Assembly (NCBI RefSeq): GCF_000190435.1
Contig: NC_015152.1
Location: forward strand, 1,494,458-1,558,457
Length of the DNA stretch: 64,000 nucleotides
Origin: Sphaerochaeta globosa str. Buddy
GTDB lineage: Bacteria; Spirochaetota; Spirochaetia; Sphaerochaetales; Sphaerochaetaceae
Reading direction: 5' to 3'
The notes under the pieces are model-generated. The model was not told the DNA's origin, did not search any database, and saw nothing but the letters and a program-made list of their open reading frames with translations. Shown here piece by piece: positions 52,173-61,047 of the stretch (positions are counted from its first letter, which is position 1; every line of letters starts with the position of its first letter). A program made the position numbers and the translations under genes.

Positions 52173-52884
52173 GAGTTTCACCCAAAAGTTTCATTACAGG
52201 GGCACAGTGATTGGTAAACACTCCGTCTACCTTCCAACTGGTCATCTTGGAGAGAAGTCCCAAGTCGTCAATCGTCCAAACATTCACGCCAACACCTTGG
52301 GCCTTGCATTCATCGACATGCGCTTTGGTGAGGAAGGCCCCATCAGGATGATAATACTCAACAGAGAAATTCTTAGCATAGCTGCCTGCATTAGCCAGTC
52401 CCCTGCCGCCAACCAAGAAAGCACACTGAATTTCCGGACACAGCTGTTTCATCCTGATGACTGAACCATGGTTGAAAGAACTTATCAGTGTCTGCTCTAC
52501 CAAACCATACAGTTTGAGCATCGCTAGGAGCTTATCCTCAATACCAGGGTAATACATCAAATTGGTCTTAATCTCGATATTGGTAAAAATGCCATACTGT
52601 TTTGCCCATTGGCAGTATTCATCGAGGCAGGGTATGCCTTGAAAATTCTCGTTGGTACCGGCATTGATAGCCTGCAATTCAGAAAGCATATAGGAACATA
52701 CCAATCCTTTGGCATTGGTGGTTCGGTCGAGCATTTCATCATGAATGATAACCAGTTCCCCATCCTTGGAAAGATGTACATCAAGTTCCATGGACTTGCA
52801 TCCGGCTTCTCGGGCCTTCTCAAATGCCAACATAGTATTCTCGGGATACAAACCACTGTATCCCCGATGCGCGAAGACTCTCAT
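52165..52884 (-). CDS. Glycerophosphodiester phosphodiesterase (UgpQ-like)
   Basis: GDPD enzymes hydrolyse glycerophosphodiesters to glycerol 3-phosphate and an alcohol. The catalytic signature is at the N-terminus: FAHRGYSGLYPENTMLAF, followed by MELDVHLSKDGELVIIHDE and NIEIKTNL, with the C-terminal VNVWTIDD. The ATG 52884 has GGAAGG 5 nt upstream. The 239-residue length and lack of a signal peptide indicate a cytoplasmic enzyme, fitting a role behind the adjacent importer, as ugpQ does in enterobacteria. Confidence 0.92.
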   Translation of the reverse strand: MRVFAHRGYSGLYPENTMLAFEKAREAGCKSMELDVHLSKDGELVIIHDEMLDRTTNAKGLVCSYMLSELQAINAGTNENFQGIPCLDEYCQWAKQYGIFTNIEIKTNLMYYPGIEDKLLAMLKLYGLVEQTLISSFNHGSVIRMKQLCPEIQCAFLVGGRGLANAGSYAKNFSVEYYHPDGAFLTKAHVDECKAQGVGVNVWTIDDLGLLSKMTSWKVDGVFTNHCAPVMKLLGETHA

Positions 52885-52895
52885 GTACACCTTCC

Positions 52896-53783
52896 TTATT
52901 TCATTGCGGTCTTTTCATAACCGGTAAGCATATATTTCTGGAAAATGAAGAACAGGACTATTACGGGCAAAACAGCCAATACAGCGCCAGCCATAATTTC
53001 ATGGTTGTTCATAGTGTCGAGCCCTGCGAATGTATTACGCAAATGAACCAAACCAACCGTCAATACCCTTCTCGTTTCATTCTTGGCAATGATTTTTGGC
53101 CAGAAGTAGGAATTCCAACCGTTGGTGAAGGTAACCAAGGTGATGGTGATCAGCGTTGACTTACACATAGGAACCAAGACTTTGGTAATAATTCCGAGCC
53201 GTCCCATACCATCCAGTTTTGCTGCTTCAATATAGGAATCGTCGACAGTAAGAAAAGCCTGACGCATCATAAAAATGTAATACGGACTGACCATCTCAGG
53301 AAGGATAAGGCCAAGGAATGTATCGGTAAGCTTCCAGTTTGCAAACATGATGTACAGAGGAATAAAGGTGACTTGCAGAGGAATCATCAAAGCACCAAGA
53401 ACAATAAGAAATAAGAATTTCTGTCCCTTGAATCGACCTTTGGAAAATCCATATGCAGCAAGGACGCCCGTAACTACTTGGCTTACCAGAATACCGGCAG
53501 TCATCACAATAGTGTTGTAGTAATACTTACTGAAGTTTGCACGATGGAGTACATTGCTGTAGTTCTCAAAATGCCACTCTTTCGGCCAAAAGGTAGGAAG
53601 GGCACGCAAGACTTCTTCTTGTGATTTCACGCTGGTAATTAACATCCAGTAAAGTGGAAAGAGCATGAAAAGAGTAACACCGATAGCGAAAACATATTGC
53701 AGAACGGTTGCGAATTTGCGTTTTGCAATCGCTCTCTGGTTGAGCAGTGTCGCTTGCTCAGGAGAAAGAGGTTCATACGTCAT
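52896..53783 (-). CDS. ABC transporter permease, UgpE-like
   Basis: Inner-membrane permease of a carbohydrate-type (CUT1) importer. It has six hydrophobic segments, the MalG/UgpE-like opening (VLQYVFAIGVTLFMLFPLYWMLITSVKSQEE) and the EAA loop EAAKLDGMGRLGIITKVLVP that contacts the ATPase. The 295-residue length is typical. It overlaps the partner permease by 11 nt. Confidence 0.9.
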   Translation of the reverse strand: MTYEPLSPEQATLLNQRAIAKRKFATVLQYVFAIGVTLFMLFPLYWMLITSVKSQEEVLRALPTFWPKEWHFENYSNVLHRANFSKYYYNTIVMTAGILVSQVVTGVLAAYGFSKGRFKGQKFLFLIVLGALMIPLQVTFIPLYIMFANWKLTDTFLGLILPEMVSPYYIFMMRQAFLTVDDSYIEAAKLDGMGRLGIITKVLVPMCKSTLITITLVTFTNGWNSYFWPKIIAKNETRRVLTVGLVHLRNTFAGLDTMNNHEIMAGAVLAVLPVIVLFFIFQKYMLTGYEKTAMK

Positions 53784-54678
53784 AGCTCACCCTCTTGCTG
53801 GAAACTTTCATCGTAGCTGCTGTAATAGCAAGCAGGACAATAAAGAAGAATACGGCAACCGTAGAAGCTCTATCCATTCTAAAGTCTTCCATGGCGTATT
53901 TATAAATCATGAATACTATCACTTCGGTGGACCGATAGGGACCGCCTCCGGTTAACACATCGACCGATTGGAAGACTTTCATTGCAGAGATGAATGTAGT
54001 TACAAACAGAAACAACGTAGTCGGTGAGAGCAAAGGCAAGGTGATGCGTGTGAACTGTACGAATTTACTGGCTCCATCGATGGATGCCGCTTCGTAGTAG
54101 TTCTTGCTGATTCCCCGCATGGATGCGATATAAATCATCATGCCGTAGCCGACGGTTCGCCACCCTGTAAGCATGAGGATAGAGCCTAAGGCCCTATTCT
54201 TGTCACCCAGCCAGTTGACTCGATTCTGTCCGAACAGTTCAAGCACATAGTTTAAAATACCGTTTTGGGTATTGAGTATCCAAATGAATACGACAGCTGC
54301 ACTGGACATAGCCACATATTTTGGAAGGAAGACCAAAGCACGCATGATCGAGAACGAAGTACTAATACGATTGAGTATGATAGCAAAGAGCATGCCACCG
54401 ACGATGGTGATGGTAAGCTCCCCGAGAGTATATAAAGCTGTTACTTTCAATGAGTTGATCAAGTACTTGGTACCAGATCCTTGGAACAGCCAGATCCAGT
54501 TTTTCATCCCAACATACGAAAAATTATCGTTGATGAGATTCCAGTTGGTGAAACTGATGCGTACCACCTGTACCACTGGATAGTAGACAAATATGCCCAG
54601 GAATACCAAAGCTGGCAAGATTGTTGTAAAATCTTTACCTTCCTGTATTCGTCTATGCAAGGATTTTTGCTGTTTCAT
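53773..54678 (-). CDS. ABC transporter permease, UgpA-like
   Basis: MalF/UgpA-type permease with an N-terminal ILPALVFLGIFVYYPVVQVV opening, six hydrophobic segments, and the EAA loop EAASIDGASKFVQFTRITLP. The WNLINDNFSYVG segment is common in UgpA and sugar permeases. Partner of the permease that follows. No ATPase gene is in the cluster. Confidence 0.9.
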   Translation of the reverse strand: MKQQKSLHRRIQEGKDFTTILPALVFLGIFVYYPVVQVVRISFTNWNLINDNFSYVGMKNWIWLFQGSGTKYLINSLKVTALYTLGELTITIVGGMLFAIILNRISTSFSIMRALVFLPKYVAMSSAAVVFIWILNTQNGILNYVLELFGQNRVNWLGDKNRALGSILMLTGWRTVGYGMMIYIASMRGISKNYYEAASIDGASKFVQFTRITLPLLSPTTLFLFVTTFISAMKVFQSVDVLTGGGPYRSTEVIVFMIYKYAMEDFRMDRASTVAVFFFIVLLAITAATMKVSSKRVSYDV

Positions 54679-54759
54679 TATGATTATGTATCCTTATCCA
54701 ATATGAAAGAGATAATGCCGCCCAGCATAGTGCTGGACGGCAAGACAGTATACAAAAGA

Positions 54760-56148
54760 CTATTCAGAGTCCTCAAGAACTTCGTTGATCTCTTCAGCCA
54801 TCATTTCAAGCTGTGCATCAACCTCAACACCTTCGATCATGATTTGGTCGAGATACGATCTCCAAATGGTTGCCAACTGGTTCCAACCAGCATGCTGGAT
54901 ACGGGGATTGATCTCGTCAAGATTATCAAAGATTGCCTTGAAAGCGGGCTTCCTATTCAGGAATTCCTGACCTTCGCTGGTAGTAATGACAGAGTTTCTG
55001 GTCGGAATATACCCGGTTCCATCAGCCCACTTCATGTTTACGTCTTTTCCGATCAGATACTGCAGGAAAGCCCATGCAGCATTCTTGGTCTTCTGGTCGT
55101 TCTTTGCAGGAATGAGAAGAACGCTACCGCCGATCTCACTCTTCTTGGTATCGCCAGCAGGCAGCCATGCCATTCCTACTTCAAAATCTTTTACCAAATT
55201 GACATAGGTGTTGTACAGCGAACTGGTGTGAATAACAGAGAATGCCTTCTGGTCGATGAAGTTCTGTCTCATGTTGGAAGATGCACTGGTACCGGAGGCC
55301 CAGTAGGTGTAGCCTTTCTTGACCCAGTCTTGGAACTTCTTGGTGAGAGCAGTGGCAGCAGGACCGGCAAGGTCTGTGCTGATACGATCGTCATTGACAA
55401 TCTTCACACCGCTATTCAGGAAGAAGGTTTCAAAATACCACTGGTCCCAACCTGGGACAATGGTGGCCCAACGAGTGGTGGTGCCGTCAGCAGCTTTCTT
55501 GGTTGCCTTAGCAAGGAAAGCTTCCATGTCATCAATTCTGGTAGGAATGACAATGCCTTCTTTCTCCGCCATGGTCTTGTTGTAATACATAACCTGGGTG
55601 GAAATAAGGAACGGTACCGTAACCTGCTTGCCTTCATAGCTTGTGGCCGCAATCATACCTGCACCGAAATCATCGATATCATAACCGGTTGCCTTGATGT
55701 ACGGTGACAGGTTCTCAGTCAACCCACCCTTGCCATATTCTGCTACATACGGAGTATTAGCAGCACTGAGGGCTGGGAGTCCGGTGCCTGCTGCATGGGC
55801 TGCAACCAACGTCTCATTAAGCGTGGTGTAGTTTCCAATGTACTTGGCTTCGACTTTGATCAAAGGGTTGGAGTTGTTGAAACCTCCAACGATTTCATCA
55901 ACCAACGGCCAATACTGCTGCTCAAGTGCATGCCACCATTCAATGGTAATCGGTTCGGTAACTTCATACGAAACTGCCGGTGCAGCAGGTGTTGCTACAA
56001 CAGCCGGGGCTTTTTCAGCAGCAGTCGCGACAACCGCCTGAGCAGGTGCTGCAGTAGCTGCAGCTACAGGTTCTGTTTTCTTTCCACAGGAAATAAAAAG
56101 TGCAAATACTGCGGATAGAATAAGAACAACAGATAGAATTTTTTTCAT
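54760..56148 (-). CDS. ABC transporter solute-binding lipoprotein, UgpB-like
   Basis: Extracytoplasmic solute-binding protein family 1. The signal ends in a lipobox (FALFISC, Cys near 24), followed by an Ala/Pro/Val-rich linker and the binding domain: ITIEWWHALEQQYWPLVDEIVGGFN, VEAKYIGNYTTLNETLVAAH, PFLISTQVMYYNKTMAEKEG, and later AAWAFLQYLIG. The shape fits UgpB-type glycerol-3-phosphate/glycerophosphodiester receptors, and the neighbouring GDPD supports that; a sugar ligand remains possible. ATG 56148 is used because GGAGG lies 5 nt upstream. First gene of the operon. Confidence 0.9.
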   Translation of the reverse strand: MKKILSVVLILSAVFALFISCGKKTEPVAAATAAPAQAVVATAAEKAPAVVATPAAPAVSYEVTEPITIEWWHALEQQYWPLVDEIVGGFNNSNPLIKVEAKYIGNYTTLNETLVAAHAAGTGLPALSAANTPYVAEYGKGGLTENLSPYIKATGYDIDDFGAGMIAATSYEGKQVTVPFLISTQVMYYNKTMAEKEGIVIPTRIDDMEAFLAKATKKAADGTTTRWATIVPGWDQWYFETFFLNSGVKIVNDDRISTDLAGPAATALTKKFQDWVKKGYTYWASGTSASSNMRQNFIDQKAFSVIHTSSLYNTYVNLVKDFEVGMAWLPAGDTKKSEIGGSVLLIPAKNDQKTKNAAWAFLQYLIGKDVNMKWADGTGYIPTRNSVITTSEGQEFLNRKPAFKAIFDNLDEINPRIQHAGWNQLATIWRSYLDQIMIEGVEVDAQLEMMAEEINEVLEDSE

Positions 56149-56209
56149 CCTTTCCTCCAAATTATTTTTCCCTTATGTACAAAACTTCTCCATATATAAG
56201 GGCATATCA

Positions 56210-56238
56210 ATGCTACAGCCGTAAAAGTATGCCGTCAA
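56210..56238 (-). promoter_or_regulatory. Predicted promoter of the ugp-type operon
   Basis: On the minus strand TTGACG (56233-56238), a 17-nt spacer and TAGCAT (56210-56215). About 55 nt of leader precede the binding-protein ATG. The sequence upstream is AT-rich (56220-56350) with no gene. Confidence 0.5.
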
Positions 56239-56355
56239 GTTAATATTTTGAATTATTGTATAATAAATTGCTAAAAATCAATGAATATATTTATATAAAT
56301 TAAGCAATATTAAACATAGTAATTGGAAAAGAATTATGTATGTTTTTGCAAAGTA

Positions 56356-56961
56356 TCATATTGTTTTGTAAACATCGATTCGTTTATAGAGTGCTCTCAG
56401 AAACATAGCTGAGAGGATACAAGCAGGTCCTGCTGAAAAGAGAATTGATATAGGCAGAGCATAGATGCTTAAAAACCAGAGGCAAGTTATTACAATGAGC
56501 GTTACCGTTGTGGAAAGATGTCTAATGGAAAGATAAAATGCTTGTGAGACAAACCCCTTTATCGTGGAAGCCTTTATACTCATAAGCGCAAAGAGATGTA
56601 ATCCTGGAAACAGCACCAGTAAGAACAGTGCTACCGCAACAAAAAAGAGAATGGGTATAGTATTAAGAAAAAACCAGGCATCAAAAATCAGAAACGATGT
56701 TGCGAGAAGCAATTGAAGGGTAACTGCAATTCCTTGTCTTAGGGACTTTGCAAAAACTGAAAAAAATGATTTGAATAGATATGATTCACACCCATCCAAT
56801 ACAGCAAAACTGTACCTATACAGAGCTATTGTCGCAGGCCCCAGAGTAATGATAGGCAGACTGCATATAAACCACAGCAAACCTGCCAGTGAGAGGGAAT
56901 AGAATTTTTGCAGGAAAGACCAAACAGCGTTATCGGGGTCGAAGAGTGTCTGGATATTCAA
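56356..56961 (-). CDS. YesL-family (DUF624) membrane protein
   Basis: YesL-type proteins are small membrane proteins usually found beside carbohydrate ABC importers; their role is unknown. The N-terminal signature is visible: NIQTLFDPDNAVWSFLQKFYSL, then LAGLLWFICSLPIITLGPATIALY. Five or six hydrophobic stretches follow. I start at TTG 56961, with GCGAGGA about 7 nt upstream; the frame is open for 34 codons further but those give an unrelated N-terminus. The next gene upstream in this direction is the ugp-type operon's opposite neighbour; it sits 207 bp before the binding-protein promoter region. Confidence 0.8.
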   Translation of the reverse strand: MNIQTLFDPDNAVWSFLQKFYSLSLAGLLWFICSLPIITLGPATIALYRYSFAVLDGCESYLFKSFFSVFAKSLRQGIAVTLQLLLATSFLIFDAWFFLNTIPILFFVAVALFLLVLFPGLHLFALMSIKASTIKGFVSQAFYLSIRHLSTTVTLIVITCLWFLSIYALPISILFSAGPACILSAMFLRALYKRIDVYKTI

Positions 56962-57034
56962 GTGTATTCCTCGCTTTTCATAGATACTGATAGGTAGTAT
57001 CATACGTGGATTGGAAAAGTGAGGCAACATAGGA

Positions 57035-57625
57035 ATGAAGAGATGTAAGAAACCAAGCAGCATGAAGATTTTGGTAATTCTTGTGGGCTTGCTAGCAACA
57101 ATCTATGTAGCTGACTTGCTTGTCCAACGCACCAAATCCATTGTGTTGCAGATATTTGTCGCAAATGACGACCAAAACACCTTTGAAGCTAAGAAAATTG
57201 AAGCTGAGCTCGCAGATGTATTCTCCATCGGTAACCATGAACGGATTATTGTAGATGACTCACTGTATGTAGTATTCGATAGCAGCGATCCGTATGTTGA
57301 GTCCAGTCTCGCTAAAATTTATGCCTATATGGCGGCTAAGGAACTCGATGTACTCATCGCTCCTCTGGCGGTGGTTCAGCACTACACCCAAGGATTGCCG
57401 ATGCTCGATTACCCCACCCTGCTCAAAGATGAACCTGAGCTCTTACAACACCTGCAACCTTACCTGATTCGCACAACCTCAGCAGACGGACAGAAAAATG
57501 AATACCTTCTTGATCTGACTCAAAGCAGGTATTCCTCATCTGATGCCATGTATATGGCAATCCCCTCAAGTGCACCGCATCTACACGCAATTACGAACCT
57601 ATTGAAGTACGTGTTTCCCCTCTAG
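57035..57625 (+). CDS. Membrane-anchored protein of unknown function
   Basis: A single hydrophobic anchor (ILVILVGLLATIYVADLLV) follows a short basic N-terminus, then about 165 residues of soluble sequence (FEAKKIEAELADVF, IIVDDSLYVVFDSSDPYVE, ELDVLIAPLAVVQHYTQG, LLDLTQSRYSSS). No family is recognised. The gene is divergent from the YesL-family gene with 73 bp between starts, and its stop overlaps the convergent phosphoribosyltransferase by 4 nt. The start could be 57035 (GAGG about 10 nt upstream) or ATG 57062. In some carbohydrate-transport loci such small anchored proteins pair with YesL, but no function is claimed. Confidence 0.7.
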   Translation: MKRCKKPSSMKILVILVGLLATIYVADLLVQRTKSIVLQIFVANDDQNTFEAKKIEAELADVFSIGNHERIIVDDSLYVVFDSSDPYVESSLAKIYAYMAAKELDVLIAPLAVVQHYTQGLPMLDYPTLLKDEPELLQHLQPYLIRTTSADGQKNEYLLDLTQSRYSSSDAMYMAIPSSAPHLHAITNLLKYVFPL

Positions 57626-58242
57626 TTGTCGCCTCGGACCTCATGCAGGATATCCCTAACTTCAGAATCACTGAACTGGTCATCAATTTCTTGGGAACTT
57701 AAGCCAAGGAACTCATGGCAGTTGTAGTGTATCCAGCGTTCATCATCGGGACTGTTGAGCACGTGCTTGCGACAGAAGTAATCGGGTTGAATTGGAAGCG
57801 GTTCCTCTTTCTTATACAAAGGCACCTTGTAATCAAAAACCACAATCTTCAAGTCCTCACGGGGAATACCCTTCTGCATGATTATCTGCGCAAGTGCATT
57901 TACTGTTTTGCCGGTATCGAAAATATCATCAACTAGCAAAATCTTATCACCTGTTCTCAGATGTTCAGGAGAATACGTCCAACCATCGACCATGACATTC
58001 GTCTGGCTTCTCAGATACCCATAGGAACGTGCAACCACAGCAGCATAGAAGACTGGCCTTCCCTGTTCTCTGATACGTACCATTTTATAATACTCACTGA
58101 ACACATTGGCCATGTAAGCACCACCGCGCAAGGAAGCATAGATGATATCTGGTACGAAGTGATCTTGCTTGTACATCTGATGGGCAAGTTTTAATGCACT
58201 GTCACGAATAGTATCGCAACTGATAAATTCTTTGATCACCAT
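57622..58242 (-). CDS. Purine phosphoribosyltransferase-like protein
   Basis: Type I phosphoribosyltransferase fold. The PRPP loop is ILLVDDIFDTGKTVNAL, the flexible loop and hood regions look like hypoxanthine/xanthine-guanine PRTs (PDIIYASLRGGAYMANVFSEYY, ARSYGYLRSQ). The C-terminus is longer than in Gpt and includes CRKHVLNSPDDERWIHYNCHEF. The substrate is not certain; salvage of hypoxanthine, guanine or xanthine is the best guess. It lies upstream of nothing else of purine metabolism here. Confidence 0.8.
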   Translation of the reverse strand: MVIKEFISCDTIRDSALKLAHQMYKQDHFVPDIIYASLRGGAYMANVFSEYYKMVRIREQGRPVFYAAVVARSYGYLRSQTNVMVDGWTYSPEHLRTGDKILLVDDIFDTGKTVNALAQIIMQKGIPREDLKIVVFDYKVPLYKKEEPLPIQPDYFCRKHVLNSPDDERWIHYNCHEFLGLSSQEIDDQFSDSEVRDILHEVRGDN

Positions 58243-58258
58243 AACTTCTCCTTTGCGG

Positions 58259-59014
58259 TCAGACTACCGTTAAAATTTCCAGACCATTCTTTGTACACGC
58301 TACAGTATCCTCAAAATGTGCTGATGGCAACCCATCAAGGGTAACGACCGTCCAATCATTGGCTAGAACCTTGACCTTATGGGTGCCAAGGTTAATCATC
58401 GGTTCTATTGCTAAAACCATTCCTTCACGAATTCGGGGATTGGGCATATATGATGAGGCATAATTGGGAATCTCAGGCTCCTCGTGTACCGCAAGGCCTA
58501 CTCCATGACCGCAATAATCCCGTACTACTCCATACCCAAACTTTGTAGCATACTTATATACAGCAGATCCGATATCCTGGATTCTTGCATTTTTAGCCGA
58601 AGCAGCTTCAATGCCCAGAACCAGCGACTGTGCCGTTACCTCACAAAGTTTGCGATATTCATCCTTGGTCTTGCCAATGATGAAGGTGCGTGCCATATCT
58701 GAGAAATGACCATCCAGGTTGATGCCCAAGTCGACATCCACCAAATCGCCCTCCTTGATTATGGTTTTCTTGGAAGGAATACCATGAATCACTTCCTCAT
58801 TGATGGAAATACATGCAGTAGCCGGAAACCCTTCATAATGAAGGAAAGCGGGTACGCCTTTGTGTCCGACAATGAATTCATAGCAATATTGGTCTATATC
58901 CCAGGTTGACATACCCGGTTCAATAAACGTAGATAGTTGCTCCATCAACTTTGCTGTAATATGGCATGATTCGCGAATCCTTTTGATCTGTTCTTCAGTC
59001 TTCAAACGTATCAT
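58259..59014 (-). CDS. map: Methionine aminopeptidase, type I
   Basis: MAP removes initiator Met. The five metal ligands are visible: Asp in VDVDLGINLDG, Asp in FSDMARTF, His in GHGVGLAVHE, Glu in AIEPMINLG and Glu in AHFEDTVACT. ATG 59014 (MIRLKTEEQI) is used, with AAGGAG about 9 nt upstream; the frame is open 19 codons further inside nusB. The 251-residue length is typical. Overlaps the nusB 3' end by 20 nt. Confidence 0.96.
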   Translation of the reverse strand: MIRLKTEEQIKRIRESCHITAKLMEQLSTFIEPGMSTWDIDQYCYEFIVGHKGVPAFLHYEGFPATACISINEEVIHGIPSKKTIIKEGDLVDVDLGINLDGHFSDMARTFIIGKTKDEYRKLCEVTAQSLVLGIEAASAKNARIQDIGSAVYKYATKFGYGVVRDYCGHGVGLAVHEEPEIPNYASSYMPNPRIREGMVLAIEPMINLGTHKVKVLANDWTVVTLDGLPSAHFEDTVACTKNGLEILTVV

Positions 59015-59453
59015 GCCTATTCTGCTCCTTAACCGGGAAAAGTTGTTTCTGCATCGTATCAAGAATTCCATTGATGAACTTGTAGTTTACCTCAGTTGAA
59101 AAATCCTGACTGAGCTTAACCGCCTCATCGATGATGATGTGGGGATGGATATTACCAAAACGCAGGCAAAAGACGCTCATCCGTAAAATATTGCGATCGA
59201 CGATGTCGATACGCTCAATCGGTCTATTAAGCGAGTATTTGCTGATCAACTCATCAATCTCAAAAAGGTTCTCCAACGTTCCCCGAACAAGGTACATTCC
59301 GTAGATTTTTACTTCTTCTTCCAGCTGGTCATGCTCTTCTTCAGTGTTCCCGCTGAAAATAGCGGGAATGTGAAGCACATCCAATTCTTTGTTAAAATCC
59401 ATGGCGTACAATGTTTGTAAGGCCAATTCTCGTGCTTTATGTCTTGTCTTCAT
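58995..59453 (-). CDS. nusB: Transcription antitermination factor NusB
   Basis: NusB joins NusE (S10) on boxA RNA in antitermination, mainly on rRNA operons. The 152 residues show the helical fold with RHKARELALQTLYAMDF at the N-terminus, IERIDIVDRNILRMSVF and IIIDEAVKLSQDFSTEVNYKFINGILD at the C-terminus. Confidence 0.95.
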   Translation of the reverse strand: MKTRHKARELALQTLYAMDFNKELDVLHIPAIFSGNTEEEHDQLEEEVKIYGMYLVRGTLENLFEIDELISKYSLNRPIERIDIVDRNILRMSVFCLRFGNIHPHIIIDEAVKLSQDFSTEVNYKFINGILDTMQKQLFPVKEQNRHDTFED

Positions 59454-59454
59454 G

Positions 59455-60501
59455 TTACTTCTTATAGAGGATATTTACCGTTGCACTCTTGCGCAACTCA
59501 TCAACAAGGCTATTGATAGCTTTGTAATAAGTCTCCTGCTGTTTGGCAGAAGAAAGCTCATTCTTGATATAATCGCGAATCGTGCTGGTAGTATTGGGAC
59601 TGATTGCTTCATCCAAACCAAGAATCTTGGTTTCGTTGTATGCAAGGATTTTCAGGATATGATATCCAGTCAAGGACGTCACCACTGAACTGGTAGTCCC
59701 CACTTCAGTGGTGAATGCTACATCGAAAAAGGCATCGCCGAGTCCACTCAGAGCATCAGCATTATCCATGGTAAGCCAACCGATATCGCCTGCCTTGCTC
59801 TTACTCTGAGGATCCTGTGAATAGTCAACAACAGCCTTCTCAAAGGTCAGGGTACCTGCTTTGATTTTTGCAGCCACATCTTCCAAGGTTGCCTTGTTCT
59901 TGGCATTCGCCGTTTGATCATCAGTCAAAGGAATGTAGATATGACTGAGCTTTACCGTTTCTGGACTGACAAACTGGGTTTTGTTTTTTCTATAGAAGCT
60001 GCTGATTTCCGCTTCAGTGATGGAAACAGGCGTATTCAACGTGTCAGCCTTCTTCAGCCTGATATAGGAGTCAACCATCAATTGCTCACCTACCATTTTC
60101 CGATATGCCTCAACGGAACCAAAGTTATTTGTAATAACTTCAGCAAATTGTTCATCGCTAATCACCTGGTTGTAGGAAGCTTCCAAGTTTGCTTTTTGTG
60201 AAGCATACGCACTATCAATCATGCTATCAGTAATCTTGACCCCATCACGGGCGGCTCCCTGACGAAAGAGTTCATTGTTGATAAGAAGATTAAGTACCTG
60301 TAAAGGATCTATAGTCGCAGGGTCTTGTCCCGCTGCTTTGGCACTTGCTTGATATTCGGCAACTTCGGCATCGAGCTCAGCCATGCTGATAGGTGTAGTC
60401 TTGGTAAGCCTTACAGTTGCAGCAGGTGCTCCGATGGTGGCAGCAGCAAGTTGAAAACCAACAAGCAGCATGAGTGTGATAACAATTGCTCTACGTTTCA
60501 T
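59455..60501 (-). CDS. Exported parvulin-type peptidyl-prolyl isomerase (SurA/PrsA-like)
   Basis: A signal peptide (IVITLMLLVGFQLAAA) is followed by an N-terminal SurA-like chaperone region (NNELFRQGAARDGVKITDSMIDSAYASQ) and a parvulin domain near residues 190-285: VKLSHIYIPLTDDQ, FEKAVVDYSQDPQSKSKAGDIGWLTMDNA, TSLTGYHILKILAYNE. It probably assists folding of outer-membrane proteins in the periplasm, matching BamA/TamB elsewhere in the window. ATG 60501 has GGAG 7 nt upstream; an in-frame open stretch precedes it. Follows nusB by 1 nt in the stop/start arrangement. Confidence 0.88.
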   Translation of the reverse strand: MKRRAIVITLMLLVGFQLAAATIGAPAATVRLTKTTPISMAELDAEVAEYQASAKAAGQDPATIDPLQVLNLLINNELFRQGAARDGVKITDSMIDSAYASQKANLEASYNQVISDEQFAEVITNNFGSVEAYRKMVGEQLMVDSYIRLKKADTLNTPVSITEAEISSFYRKNKTQFVSPETVKLSHIYIPLTDDQTANAKNKATLEDVAAKIKAGTLTFEKAVVDYSQDPQSKSKAGDIGWLTMDNADALSGLGDAFFDVAFTTEVGTTSSVVTSLTGYHILKILAYNETKILGLDEAISPNTTSTIRDYIKNELSSAKQQETYYKAINSLVDELRKSATVNILYKK

Positions 60502-60560
60502 ATACGATACTCCTAGGATCTTCATGCTCACAAGGTACTCTTTTGCAGGAAGAGAATCAA

Positions 60561-60974
60561 TCAAATCTGCAGATGTTTGCCTACAGCCTTGGCAAATTCC
60601 ACCTTCGGAATCAATTCACTCTTTTTGAGGAACATTCCTTCTTTCTCCATGACTTTCATCAAGGAAAGTAATGTTTTCATGGATCGAACCCCGCCTTTGG
60701 TGATAAAAGCCATGCAACGTTTTCCGGAAATCGAACCAGCAGTCTTTAAGAAACTTGATACTGATGAAGGGATTTTTCCTCCGAAAAAGGTTGGGCTTTC
60801 TGTTCCGATTACCAAATAGTCATAGAACGAAACGATTTTTCCAGTCTCAAGAGTCATATCCAGGACATCAACAACGTGTCCTTGAGCTGAAATACCCTCA
60901 GACAGCGCTTTAGCGATCATTTTCATTTTCTCATTGCCTTTTGATGCCGGCGCGTATAATACACAAACTCGCAT
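60561..60974 (-). CDS. Flavodoxin-like protein
   Basis: A 137-residue flavodoxin fold: VCVLYAPASKGNEKMKMIAKALSEG (short FMN phosphate loop), YDYLVIGTESPTFFGGKIPSSV (the second FMN-binding loop) and KRCMAFITKGG. The phosphate loop lacks the typical Thr/Ser-rich TGNT motif and reads PASKGN, so FMN binding is plausible but not assured. GGGAGG lies 5 nt before the ATG. Role unknown. Confidence 0.75.
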   Translation of the reverse strand: MRVCVLYAPASKGNEKMKMIAKALSEGISAQGHVVDVLDMTLETGKIVSFYDYLVIGTESPTFFGGKIPSSVSSFLKTAGSISGKRCMAFITKGGVRSMKTLLSLMKVMEKEGMFLKKSELIPKVEFAKAVGKHLQI

Positions 60975-60994
60975 GATACCTCCCTTGAAACAGC

Positions 60995-61020
60995 TACCGA
61001 CCGCAATTACGCGGCCGGTA
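60995..61020 (-). repeat. GC-rich hairpin after secG
   Basis: On the minus strand TACCGGCCGC pairs with GCGGTCGGTA (10 bp, one G-U) around GTAATT. No T-run follows, so it may stabilise the secG transcript 3' end or act as a weak terminator. The CAGCTACCG start of the stem is repeated at 61037-61045. Confidence 0.6.
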
Positions 61021-61047
61021 GTCGATAGTTAGAATACAGCTACCGTC

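Noticed and set aside
57622-57625. Frameshift or truncation at the 4-bp overlap of two convergent genes
   Set aside because: Both proteins end sensibly; small convergent overlaps are common in this window.
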